Made by a program: the position numbers and the translations under genes. Under the pieces are notes generated by a model. The model made no database searches, had not been told where the DNA came from, and worked only from the letters and a program-made list of their open reading frames with translations. From positions 124,001 through 188,000 of the forward strand of contig NZ_JAIZZH010000002.1 in the NCBI RefSeq assembly GCF_020421205.1: a DNA stretch of 64,000 nt, read 5' to 3'. Positions 15,947 to 23,582 of this stretch are shown here, piece after piece. The stretch is from Hymenobacter pini (GTDB lineage: Bacteria > Bacteroidota > Bacteroidia > Cytophagales > Hymenobacteraceae). Numbering within the stretch: the first letter of the stretch is position 1; the number at the start of each line of letters is the position of its first letter.

Positions 15947-18061
15947 TTAGTAGTTCAGCAGCTCCTGCAGCGCGGCGGCTACTTTATCGGGATTGGGCAG
16001 CATCTGCTTTTCCAGCTCCACGTTGAGTGCAATAGCCGGCAGGTTGGCCGCGCCCAGCGTGAACACCGGCGCATCAAGCTGCTGGAAGCAATGGCGCTGG
16101 ATGCGCCCGGCCAGGCTTTCCGCAAAGGAGTTCAGCAGCGGTTCCTCGGTGAGTACCAGGGCCTTCCCGTGGCGGCGCACGGCGGTTTGCACCGTTTCCC
16201 AATCCAGCGGATTGAGCGTGCGCAAATCCACCACTTCTACCTGCCCCGGAAACTGACGGCTGGCCGTTCTGGCCCAGTGCACACCCATACCGTAGGTGAT
16301 TACCACGCAGGTTTCGCCGTTACGCAGCTTGGTGGCGTCGGCCTCTTGCGCTATGGCTGCCTGGCCCAACGGAATTACGTAGCCGGCAGCGGGCTCCACG
16401 GTTTTGGCATCCTCGGTACCGGGCACCTTGCTCCAGTACAGGCCCTTGTGTTCCAGCAGCACCACGGGGTTAGGGTCGAGGAAGGCGGCGCGCAGCAGGC
16501 CCTTCATATCGGCGGCGTTGCTGGGGTACACCACTTTGATGCCCCGGATGGTAAGCAGCGTGCTTTCCACGGAGCCCGAGTGGTAGGGCCCGCCCCCACC
16601 GTAGGCCCCAATGGGCACCCGAATCAGGCTTTGCACCGGGAACTTGCCGTTGGTGAGGTAGCAGGATTTGCTCAACTCCTCCACCAATTGGTTGAGGCCG
16701 GGCCAGATGTAATCGGCAAACTGGATTTCCACGATGGGCTTGGCGCCCACGGCACTCATACCGGCAGTACTACCCACAATGTAGGCTTCCTGAATGGGCG
16801 TATTGAACACCCGAGCGTCGCCGTACTTTTTGGCCAGCAGGGCAGCCTCTCGGAATACGCCACCCAGCTCTCCGCCCACATCCTGGCCGTAGAACAGCGC
16901 CTCCGGAAACTCCCGCAAAATGTCATCTACGGCGTGCAGAGCCGCATCCACCATCAGGACTTTATCGGCCCCGGCGGGAGCCCGCTCTCCAGCTTCCTCG
17001 TTAACGGCCGGAGGGGCAAACTCATGGTCCTGAAAGGTGGCTGGGTCGGGGTTGGGGGCGGTTAGGGCCCGCTCGTAATCCTGTTGCACGGTAGCCCGGG
17101 CCTGACTGGCCAGCTCGGCCAGCTCATCCTCGGCAAAGCCCATTTCCAGCAACTGCTGATGGAAGCGGGGAAGCGGGTCCTGCAAGGTGTGCTGAGCCAG
17201 ATTGTCGCCGCGGTACCACTCCCGGCGTACCCCGCTGGTGTGGTGGCCTAGCAACGGGCATTTGGCGTGCACCAGCACCGGCCCGCGCCGTTGGCGCACG
17301 TACTCAGCGGCTTGCTGCATACCAGCGTAGCTGGCTACAAAATCGGCCCCATCAACCTGCAGGCGGTGCAGACCTTTGAAGCCCGCCGCAAACTCGTAGG
17401 CATCCATGCTGCGCATCTCGCGGCCGGTGGCTGAAATGCCCCAGTCGTTGTCCTGCACGAGGTAGATAATGGGTAATTGGTGCAGAGCGGCCATTTGCAG
17501 GGCCTCGGCCACTTCTCCCTCGGTCATGGCGCCGTCGCCGATGGAGCACAGAACCAACGGCAGGCCGGTAGCGTTTTCTGAGCCTTTGGGCGTCAGCTGC
17601 TGGCCTTCCAGGTACTTCATACCATGTGCCACGCCGGTAGCCGGAATGGCCTGCATTCCCGTGGCCGAACTCTGGTGCGGAATTATCGGTACTCCTGTCC
17701 GCCGCAGCGAGGGGTGGCTGTAGTACGTGCGCCCACCCGAAAACGGGTCGTCGCGCTTGGCCATGAGCTGGAGCATCAGCTCGTAGGGTGCCAGTCCGAA
17801 GCCCAGCAGCATGGCATCGTCGCGGTAGTAGGGGGCGGCGTAGTCTTGGCCGGTAAGGTGAAACGCGGCGGCCAGCTGGATGGCCTCGTGCCCGCGGGCC
17901 GTGGCGTGCACGTAGCGGGCCGTTACGGCTTTGTTTTCCTCGTAGAGGCGAGCCATTTCGGCAGCCGTTTGCATGAGCAGGTACGCCCGGCGCAAGGTGG
18001 CCGCATCGGGGCGGGTAAGAGTAGCTTCGGTTTGAAAAGCAGCAGCAGTTTCAGCAGTCAT
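15947..18061 (-). CDS. Branched-chain 2-oxo acid dehydrogenase E1, alpha-beta fusion
   Basis: 704 residues combining both E1 subunits. The alpha half (about 1-350) has the thiamine-diphosphate motif starting GDGAMTEGEVAEALQ (GDG at 175-177, Asn205). The beta half (about 366-704) has FNTPIQEAYIVGSTAGMSAV, then QFADYIWPGLNQLVEELS and YGGGGPYHSGSVES. It decarboxylates branched-chain 2-oxo acids and passes the acyl group to an E2 lipoyl protein. E2 and E3 are not nearby. The start at 18061 (MTAETAAAF) was chosen over an upstream ATG at 18142, because a promoter-like TACCTTCG lies at 18083-18090. Fused E1 proteins are common in Bacteroidota. Confidence 0.9.
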   Translation of the reverse strand: MTAETAAAFQTEATLTRPDAATLRRAYLLMQTAAEMARLYEENKAVTARYVHATARGHEAIQLAAAFHLTGQDYAAPYYRDDAMLLGFGLAPYELMLQLMAKRDDPFSGGRTYYSHPSLRRTGVPIIPHQSSATGMQAIPATGVAHGMKYLEGQQLTPKGSENATGLPLVLCSIGDGAMTEGEVAEALQMAALHQLPIIYLVQDNDWGISATGREMRSMDAYEFAAGFKGLHRLQVDGADFVASYAGMQQAAEYVRQRRGPVLVHAKCPLLGHHTSGVRREWYRGDNLAQHTLQDPLPRFHQQLLEMGFAEDELAELASQARATVQQDYERALTAPNPDPATFQDHEFAPPAVNEEAGERAPAGADKVLMVDAALHAVDDILREFPEALFYGQDVGGELGGVFREAALLAKKYGDARVFNTPIQEAYIVGSTAGMSAVGAKPIVEIQFADYIWPGLNQLVEELSKSCYLTNGKFPVQSLIRVPIGAYGGGGPYHSGSVESTLLTIRGIKVVYPSNAADMKGLLRAAFLDPNPVVLLEHKGLYWSKVPGTEDAKTVEPAAGYVIPLGQAAIAQEADATKLRNGETCVVITYGMGVHWARTASRQFPGQVEVVDLRTLNPLDWETVQTAVRRHGKALVLTEEPLLNSFAESLAGRIQRHCFQQLDAPVFTLGAANLPAIALNVELEKQMLPNPDKVAAALQELLNY

Positions 18062-18163
18062 GGGTGGGTGGTGAGTGCGGGGCGAAGGTACACAAAGGCA
18101 ATGATGAGGGAAACCGGCTACGGCAGTGGGTAGTTCAGGCATGTAACCTGCTTTTCCGACCAG

Positions 18164-18171
18164 TACATTTG
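18164..18171 (+). promoter_or_regulatory. -7 promoter box (TACATTTG), apparently leaderless
   Basis: An exact TAnnTTTG ending four bases before the ATG at 18176. Transcription from it would start about at the start codon, giving a leaderless or nearly leaderless mRNA. Confidence 0.5.
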
Positions 18172-18175
18172 CCCC

Positions 18176-18703
18176 ATGCTCACCAACCTGACCTTCTCTC
18201 CCGCCACCAGCGCCGATATTCCGGCCCTCAACCGCCTTGTAAACCGCGCCTACCGGGGCGAAGCCGCCGAGCAGGGCTGGACCACCGAATCATATCTGCT
18301 GGCTGGCCAGCGCACCGACGAGGCCGATTTGCTGGCGCAGTTGCACACACCCGGCGCAACCTTTTTGCTGGCCCGCACCGCCGCCCCGGAGCTGGTAGGC
18401 AGCGTGTTTCTGCAGCAGCAGGGTTCCGGTTTGTATCTGGGTATGCTGTCGGTAGAGCCCACCAAACAAGCGCAGGGCCTGGGCCGCCAGCTGGTAACCG
18501 CCGCCGAGGAGTACGCCCGGCAGCTGGGCTGCACCGGTATCCGCATTACCGTTATTTCAGTGCGCCACGAGCTACTGGCCTGGTACGAGCGACTGGGTTT
18601 TCGCCGCACCGGCGAAACCGTTGATTTTCCCACAGATACCCGCTTTGGTATCCCACGCCAGCCTGAGCCACTGGTATTGCTGGTGCTGCGGAAAGTGCTG
18701 TAG
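18176..18703 (+). CDS. GNAT-family N-acetyltransferase
   Basis: 175 residues forming one Acetyltransf_1 domain: N-terminal strand LTFSPATSADIPALNRLVN, the strand LYLGMLSVEPTKQAQGLGRQ with the acetyl-CoA pyrophosphate loop (Q/R-x-x-G-x-G/A form, QAQGLGRQL at about 103-111), and YERLGFRRTGE near the C terminus. It transfers acetyl from acetyl-CoA to an amine; the substrate is unknown. The start codon is only four bases after a promoter box. A large palindromic repeat follows the gene. Confidence 0.85.
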   Translation: MLTNLTFSPATSADIPALNRLVNRAYRGEAAEQGWTTESYLLAGQRTDEADLLAQLHTPGATFLLARTAAPELVGSVFLQQQGSGLYLGMLSVEPTKQAQGLGRQLVTAAEEYARQLGCTGIRITVISVRHELLAWYERLGFRRTGETVDFPTDTRFGIPRQPEPLVLLVLRKVL

Positions 18704-18727
18704 CAGTTCTGTTAGCGTGTTCCACTA

Positions 18728-18804
18728 TCATTCCGAACGAAGGGAGGAATTTGGGTTCAACACCTAAGTGGATCAACCCAGATTCCTCCCTTCGTTCGGA
18801 ATGA
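18728..18804. repeat. 30-bp palindromic repeat (REP-like)
   Basis: Left arm 18728-18757, beginning TCATTCCGAACGAAGGGAGG, and right arm 18775-18804 are complementary at 29 of 30 positions around a 17-base loop. It lies between the convergent acetyltransferase and MBL genes, where it could also end transcription. Its sequence differs from the palindromes at 37.3, 57.5 and 62.8 kb. Confidence 0.85.
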
Positions 18805-18814
18805 CAGTTCTACA

Positions 18815-19846
18815 TCAATCAAACCCCCACCATTCTTCCCGCAGTGGCGGGGTACCCAGGGTATAGGGCTGGCCGATGCGCGGCACCGTAACCGGTAGGC
18901 CGGCGGCATCAGCGGCTTTCAGCACCAGTTGAATTGGCTCATTCCAGGGGTGGTAGGCCAGCGTGAACTTGGCCCAATGCACCGGCAGCAGCAGCCGGGC
19001 ACCGAGGTCTTGGGCCGCCAGGGCCGTTTCTTCGGGCAGGCAATGAATAGATTGCCAGCTCAGGTTATACTGCCCGTTTTCGAGCAGCGCCACATCAAAC
19101 GGGCCATATTGTTGCCCAATGGCCCGGAAATGCGGCCCGTAGCCACTGTCGCCACCCAGAAACAGCCGATACGCATCCAGCTGCAGCACGTAGGACGCCC
19201 ACAACGTGCGCTGTGGCGCCAGGCTCCGTCCCGACATGTGCTGGGCCGGCGTGGCCGTCAGCCGCACGCCTGGAGCGGGCTCGGCGGTTTCGTGCCAGTT
19301 TAGCTCCGTAATCTGTTCCGGTTGGTAGCCCCAGACCTGCAAATGCCCACCCACGCCCAGCGGCGTTACCACTTGGGCCACGTTGGAACGTAGCTGGGCT
19401 ACGGTAGCGTAGTCGAGGTGGTCGTAATGGTCGTGGGTGAGTACCAGCACGTCGATGGGTGGTAGGTCGGCCACGGTGTAGGCATCGGCGCCGGGGTAGG
19501 CTTTCACGGCAAACGGCACCGGCGAGGCGGCTCCGCTGAAAACCGGGTCGACCAGAATGTTCAGGCCGCGGGCTTGAATTAGATAGGATGAATGCCCAAA
19601 CCAGATAATGGTCGGCAAGCTGGTGGCTGGCTGGTGCAAATTGGTGCGCACCGTGGGCAGCAGTCGGGAGGGCGTCACGGTACGGGGCTTGCGCAAAAAA
19701 TCCAGGAGCATCTTGCCCATTGGGGCCTCGCCAAGATTAAAACGAACTCCGCCCAGGTTTTGAAAACGACCTTCCTGAAAATTGGCCAGCGCGGCAAATT
19801 GGCGCTGTAAAGCGCGGGTGGGATTTTTCCCGAATACGTGGAGCAT
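18815..19846 (-). CDS. MBL-fold metallohydrolase (UlaG/NAPE-PLD-like)
   Basis: 343 residues with the metallo-beta-lactamase core. Metal ligands visible are His138, His140, Asp142 and His143 in LTHDHYDHLD, His203 in TPAQHMSGR, Asp233 in FLGGDSGYG and His290 in LLLPVHWAKF. The opening FGHSSYLIQARGLNILVDP is shared with UlaG- and NAPE-PLD-type enzymes. It should bind two zinc (or other) ions and hydrolyse a phosphodiester, lactone or similar bond; the substrate is unknown. There is no signal peptide. It ends 10 bases from the palindromic repeat. Confidence 0.85.
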   Translation of the reverse strand: MLHVFGKNPTRALQRQFAALANFQEGRFQNLGGVRFNLGEAPMGKMLLDFLRKPRTVTPSRLLPTVRTNLHQPATSLPTIIWFGHSSYLIQARGLNILVDPVFSGAASPVPFAVKAYPGADAYTVADLPPIDVLVLTHDHYDHLDYATVAQLRSNVAQVVTPLGVGGHLQVWGYQPEQITELNWHETAEPAPGVRLTATPAQHMSGRSLAPQRTLWASYVLQLDAYRLFLGGDSGYGPHFRAIGQQYGPFDVALLENGQYNLSWQSIHCLPEETALAAQDLGARLLLPVHWAKFTLAYHPWNEPIQLVLKAADAAGLPVTVPRIGQPYTLGTPPLREEWWGFD

Positions 19847-19989
19847 AGCAAAAGATGAACAGCCAATCAGCGTTGGTTAGTAAGTCAGACGTTTTCCGCT
19901 CCGTTTTACTTTACGTGCCGGGCTGCCGCTCTCAACCTACGCAGCAGGACAAAAGCCGGCTGCGGGCCCGGCTACGGTCAGATATTAGC

Positions 19990-19997
19990 TACCTTTG
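19990..19997 (+). promoter_or_regulatory. -7 promoter box (TACCTTTG) of hemF
   Basis: An exact TAnnTTTG, 46 bases before the hemF ATG. Its position argues against any longer N terminus for HemF. Confidence 0.55.
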
Positions 19998-20043
19998 CAA
20001 GTTGTACCACCGCCTTACTTTTTGCCGCCCCGGCGTTTTTGGC

Positions 20044-21006
20044 ATGCAGATTCCCGCCCTCACTCCTTTTCCCCAACCGCTTCCTCATGCCCGCTTCCGC
20101 GACACCGTGGAGCACTGGATGCGCCAGTTCCAGGACTGGCTGTGCCAGCAGCTCGAAGCGGCCGATGGCACTGGCCGCTTCCAGGAAGACGCCTGGCAGC
20201 ACCACAGCGGCGGCGGGGGCCGCAGCCGGGTGCTCACGGCGGGCACCATCATTGAGAAAGGCGGGGTGAATTTCTCGGCCGTGGAAGGTGTGATGAGCGA
20301 GCAGGCGGCCCGGCAGCTGCTCATGCCCGATCCGCATTTTTTCGCCACGGGGGTGTCGGTAGTACAGCACCCGGGCAGCCCTATGGTACCCATTTCGCAC
20401 ATGAACGTGCGCTACTTTGAGGCCGGCAACGGCCAGGCCTGGTTTGGCGGCGGCCTCGACCTTACGCCGATTTACGTGGATGAAGAGCAGGCCCGCTGGT
20501 TTCACGAGCAAATTAAGCTGGCCTGCGACCAGCACCGGGCCGACTACTACCCGCGCTTCAAGCAGTGGGCCGACGACTACTTTTACCTGCCTCACCGCCA
20601 AGAAACCCGCGGTATTGGCGGTATTTTCTTCGACCGGCTTATTGTGGATAAGGAAGCTGACGCCGAGAGCCTATTTGCCTTCGTGCGCGACGTAGCCCAG
20701 GTATATGGCCGCACTTACACCGCCCTGCTGCGCCAGAATGCCGACCTGCCTTACACCGAGCAGCAAAAACAGTGGCAGTTGGTGCGCCGCGGCCGCTACG
20801 CCGAGTTCAACCTGGCCTTCGACCGGGGCACGCGCTTCGGTCTGGAAACCGGGGGCCGCACCGAGAGCATTCTGATGAGCCTGCCCCCGCAGTGTGAGTG
20901 GCACTACAACCTGCAACCCCAGCCCGGCTCCCCGGAAGCCAACACCCAACACTGGTTGCGGAAAGGTGTAAATTGGGTAGAGGCCCAACCCACGGCCGCG
21001 TGCTAG
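20044..21006 (+). CDS. hemF: Oxygen-dependent coproporphyrinogen III oxidase
   Basis: 320 residues, close to the usual HemF length. Signature segments are GGGGRSRVL, HMNVRYFE, WFGGGLDLTPIYV, ETRGIGGIFFDRL, RRGRYAEFNLAFDRGTRFGL and TESILMSLPP. It decarboxylates two propionates of coproporphyrinogen III to vinyl groups using O2, giving protoporphyrinogen IX in haem synthesis. It is cytoplasmic and a homodimer in the family. The frame is open upstream to 19855, but the promoter box and homology support the ATG at 20044. Its stop overlaps the GTG start of the PAP2 gene, suggesting translational coupling. Confidence 0.95.
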   Translation: MQIPALTPFPQPLPHARFRDTVEHWMRQFQDWLCQQLEAADGTGRFQEDAWQHHSGGGGRSRVLTAGTIIEKGGVNFSAVEGVMSEQAARQLLMPDPHFFATGVSVVQHPGSPMVPISHMNVRYFEAGNGQAWFGGGLDLTPIYVDEEQARWFHEQIKLACDQHRADYYPRFKQWADDYFYLPHRQETRGIGGIFFDRLIVDKEADAESLFAFVRDVAQVYGRTYTALLRQNADLPYTEQQKQWQLVRRGRYAEFNLAFDRGTRFGLETGGRTESILMSLPPQCEWHYNLQPQPGSPEANTQHWLRKGVNWVEAQPTAAC

Positions 21007-21602
21007 AGCAGTTGCAGACCCTTGACCGTTGGCTGCTGGTGGCAGCCAACGGTCACCGCACGCCCAAGCTGGACGCGTGGATGATTTTCTTCACCGAGCG
21101 GTTTGTCTGGTTTCCGGCATACTTCGTCATGCTAGTGGTGTTAAGCTACCTGTACGGCCGCCGGGCCCGGTTGTTGCTGCCCCTGCTAGGTCTGAGCGTG
21201 GCCCTGGCCGACCTGATTTCGAGCCGTTTTTTTAAGCCTTATTTCGCCCGGCTCCGCCCCTGCCACGACCCCGACCTCTCGGCCACGCTCAACCTGATTC
21301 ACGGATGCGGCGGGCAGTTCGGGTTTATTTCCTCGCACGCGGCCAATGCTTTTGCGTTGGCAGTTTTTGTGGCCCTGGTATTGCCTCGCCGCTACCGCGT
21401 GGCCAAAGTGCTATTGTTTGTATGGGCCGCGCTGGTCAGCTACAGCCGTATGTACCTCGCCGCTCACTTCCCCTCCGATGTGCTGGCGGGTGCTCTGCTA
21501 GGCTCCGGCCTGGCCTGGCTCTGCGCTTGGGCGTATCAGCGGCTGGCGGTGCGGTGGTTCGGCTCGGCGGAACCTGAAGGAAGCACCATTATCCGGGGTT
21601 GA
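21000..21602 (+). CDS. PAP2-family membrane phosphatase
   Basis: 200 residues from a GTG at 21000 that overlaps the end of hemF by seven bases. It has about five membrane helices and the three PAP2 motifs: KPYFARLRP, SSHAANAF and SRMYLAAHFPSDVLAG. Such enzymes remove phosphate from undecaprenyl diphosphate, phosphatidic acid or lipid A at the periplasmic face. Which substrate applies here is unknown. Two further paralogues lie at 48630 and 50311. Cotranscription with hemF is likely from the overlap, though no functional link is obvious. Confidence 0.88.
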   Translation: MLEQLQTLDRWLLVAANGHRTPKLDAWMIFFTERFVWFPAYFVMLVVLSYLYGRRARLLLPLLGLSVALADLISSRFFKPYFARLRPCHDPDLSATLNLIHGCGGQFGFISSHAANAFALAVFVALVLPRRYRVAKVLLFVWAALVSYSRMYLAAHFPSDVLAGALLGSGLAWLCAWAYQRLAVRWFGSAEPEGSTIIRG

Positions 21603-21607
21603 AGCCT

Positions 21608-21856
21608 TTAGCTTCGGCTACTCGTCGGGGCAGCTGCTATTTTATCCAGCACCTGCTGCAAGGCGGTTTTCGTAACCACGTCGCCTTGCAACAACACGCG
21701 GTGCGCCTGCCACAGCAGCAGCTGGCGAGGATACTCAGATTCACCAACTAAACAATACAACGGGCCACCATTAGCGGTGAGGCCGGATTTGGTATAGAAG
21801 CCGCGCCGTACTTCCCGGAAATGGTTGAGTAGCAGTATATCGTGAAAGTAGCCCAT
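21608..21856 (-). CDS. Small hypothetical protein
   Basis: 82 residues (MGYFHDILLLNHFREVRRGF at the N terminus). It is hydrophilic, with no signal and no recognised domain; the predicted fold is mixed alpha-beta. It is convergent with the PAP2 gene, five bases apart. A hairpin terminator lies eight bases upstream of its ATG, leaving little room for a promoter, so its expression is uncertain. Confidence 0.45.
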   Translation of the reverse strand: MGYFHDILLLNHFREVRRGFYTKSGLTANGGPLYCLVGESEYPRQLLLWQAHRVLLQGDVVTKTALQQVLDKIAAAPTSSRS

Positions 21857-21863
21857 ATCATAG

Positions 21864-21897
21864 AAAGCCCCTGTAACGCTGGTTGCAGGGGCTTTTT
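21864..21897. terminator. Hairpin terminator
   Basis: AAAGCCCCTG pairs with CAGGGGCTTT, with five Ts on the plus strand. It is placed after the small gene at 21909-22112 when read on the minus strand. Confidence 0.75.
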
Positions 21898-21908
21898 GGT
21901 AAGCTGAA

Positions 21909-22112
21909 TTAGTTAGCGGGCTTGCGGTTACCGGTGTGGCCGTCGCCCCGGTCGCCCTGCCCGGGCTTGCTGGTGGCTTTGGAGTTCGTACGGTCGTCGC
22001 CGGACAGGGAGCGGTTTACATCCACTTCACTGGTGAATTGCCCTTGCTTGTTGCGGCGCACGTAGCGCTTGTCGCCGGGCGTCGGCTCTAGTAATTCGCG
22101 TTTGCTGGACAT
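21909..22112 (-). CDS. Small conserved basic protein
   Basis: 67 residues, with the core GDKRYVRRNKQGQFTSEVDV followed by NRSLSGDDR, which I recognise as a short motif found in many small bacterial proteins of unknown role. It is highly charged and probably disordered, with Lys/Arg and Gly-rich ends and no hydrophobic core. It is followed on its strand by a hairpin terminator. Nothing in the context suggests a function. Confidence 0.7.
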   Translation of the reverse strand: MSSKRELLEPTPGDKRYVRRNKQGQFTSEVDVNRSLSGDDRTNSKATSKPGQGDRGDGHTGNRKPAN

Positions 22113-22217
22113 AGCGGCAGATAGTTGGTGGTATATCTGCGTACGTGTCTTACTGTCTGCGGTTTACTGTTCAGTTAGTGAAGCAGTGCTGTAATCAGCT
22201 ATTCAATCCTTCGTTGA

Positions 22218-22751
22218 TCAGCCCGCGACCATATTATCGGAAGCAGGCGTTAAATCTCGAATCATTCGGACGCAGCCGATCAGACAGTACAAATACACGC
22301 TTGACAGGAATACAATAGCAACTGGATTGTTTCCGAAGCATAATTCTGCGACTATTCCCAAATGGGCATTTCTAAACATCGACATGAGTTCAGGATTATA
22401 ATCGTAAGACAGTATCCACCATTCACCAGAAAATAACAAGTGAACTAACTTGCTCAACTTATAATCTATCAATACAGCTGCCAATAGCCAAAACAGCCGT
22501 TTCTCTGTGTAACTAATGGCGAGGAGTAACACATAAGGAGCTATACTTCTACATAGACCATATAAATGTCTTCCAGGTAAGTGCTGAAGCTCAGAATTAG
22601 TTACATCAAGTTTAGGATACCATTTGACAAACCATACAAGCTTTCCCAACAGCACAATCATACCCAGCACCATCCACCAGCGACGCAGGTACGTGAGTTG
22701 CTGCGGTAACGGTGCTATTTTCAGGTATCGACGTAACGGCATTCTGCACAC
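22218..22751 (-). CDS. Hypothetical multi-pass membrane protein
   Basis: 177 residues with about four hydrophobic segments (for example WWMVLGMIVLLGKLVWFV, YGLCRSIAPYVLLLAISY and PVAIVFLSSVYLYCLIGCV). The gene is distinctly AT-richer than its neighbours and uses codons that are rare around it, which suggests recent acquisition or weak selection. An alternative start (MPLRRYLK) lies three codons in. I do not recognise a family. A hairpin follows upstream at 22773-22830. Confidence 0.6.
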   Translation of the reverse strand: MCRMPLRRYLKIAPLPQQLTYLRRWWMVLGMIVLLGKLVWFVKWYPKLDVTNSELQHLPGRHLYGLCRSIAPYVLLLAISYTEKRLFWLLAAVLIDYKLSKLVHLLFSGEWWILSYDYNPELMSMFRNAHLGIVAELCFGNNPVAIVFLSSVYLYCLIGCVRMIRDLTPASDNMVAG

Positions 22752-22772
22752 GCTTTAGGGTGATTACTATAG

Positions 22773-22830
22773 CTCAAGCGCCCTGCCCCAGCTAACCACA
22801 CCTGTTGGTAGCCGGGGCAGGGCGCTTGAG
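22773..22830. terminator. 17-bp stem hairpin, probable terminator of ribE
   Basis: CTCAAGCGCCCTGCCCC pairs with GGGGCAGGGCGCTTGAG, and the inner bases extend the pairing. It lies just after ribE on the minus strand but lacks a clear T-run. Confidence 0.6.
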
Positions 22831-22886
22831 TTCATTGCTTAGGTAAGCTCTTGGCTGGGTTTGTACTGGGGCTGAATAGCCGATAT

Positions 22887-23477
22887 TTACTTTCCCAAGA
22901 GCTTGGCCACGTACTTGCCCACAATGTCGAACTCCAGGTTCACTTTGTGGCCGGGGCGCAGGTCCTGGAAGGTGGTGTGCTCGTAGGTGTACGGGATGAT
23001 GGCTACAGAGAAGCCGTCGTCGGTGCTGTTGAAGCAGGTGAGGCTGGTGCCGTTCACGCAGATGGAGCCTTTCTCCACGGTAACGCGGCCGGGACCGGAC
23101 TCGTGTCGGAAGCGGAACAGCCAGCTGCCGTTCTGGTCCTCCACTGATTCACACTCGGCCGTGAGGTCCACGTGGCCCTGCACAATGTGGCCGTCGAAGC
23201 GGCCGTTGGCGGCCAGGCACCGCTCCAGGTTCACGCGGCGGCCGGGCTGCCACTGGCTCAGGTTGGTTTTTTGCAGCGTTTCGTCAATGGCCGTCACCAC
23301 GTGGGTGCCCGCCATGCCGTCCACGGCCACCACCGTCAGGCACACGCCGTCGTGGGCCACGCTCTGGTCAATCTTCAGCTCTTGGGCAAAGCCCGATTGC
23401 ACGGTGAAATGAATATTGGTGCCCTCACGGCGCACGTCAGTGATGGTGCCAAGGGTTTCGATGATGCCGGTGAACAC
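22887..23477 (-). CDS. ribE: Riboflavin synthase, alpha subunit
   Basis: 196 residues from a GTG start at 23477 that gives the canonical FTGIIETLG N terminus; an ATG eight codons upstream is less likely. Two tandem lumazine-binding domains are visible, with the repeats VNLERCLAANGRFDGHIVQG and VNGTSLTCFNST. The enzyme dismutates two 6,7-dimethyl-8-ribityllumazine molecules to riboflavin and the pyrimidine diamine. It is cytoplasmic and trimeric in the family. No other rib gene is adjacent and no FMN riboswitch is visible upstream. Confidence 0.92.
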   Translation of the reverse strand: MFTGIIETLGTITDVRREGTNIHFTVQSGFAQELKIDQSVAHDGVCLTVVAVDGMAGTHVVTAIDETLQKTNLSQWQPGRRVNLERCLAANGRFDGHIVQGHVDLTAECESVEDQNGSWLFRFRHESGPGRVTVEKGSICVNGTSLTCFNSTDDGFSVAIIPYTYEHTTFQDLRPGHKVNLEFDIVGKYVAKLLGK

Positions 23478-23582
23478 AGCGTTTGACTTAAGAATTAACA
23501 CTAGACACTTGAAAAGCGAGCATGCCGCTATTTGTTTTCGACTGGCTAGCAGTCAACGGTAGCTTTTCTCTGTTCCCCTGTC

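Noticed and set aside
16091..17065. 324-codon plus-strand frame opposite the fused dehydrogenase
   Set aside because: It lies opposite the conserved E1-beta sequence; composition is shadow-like.
19855..20043. 63-codon N-terminal extension of hemF
   Set aside because: It contains the promoter box at 19990 and has no similarity to HemF N termini.
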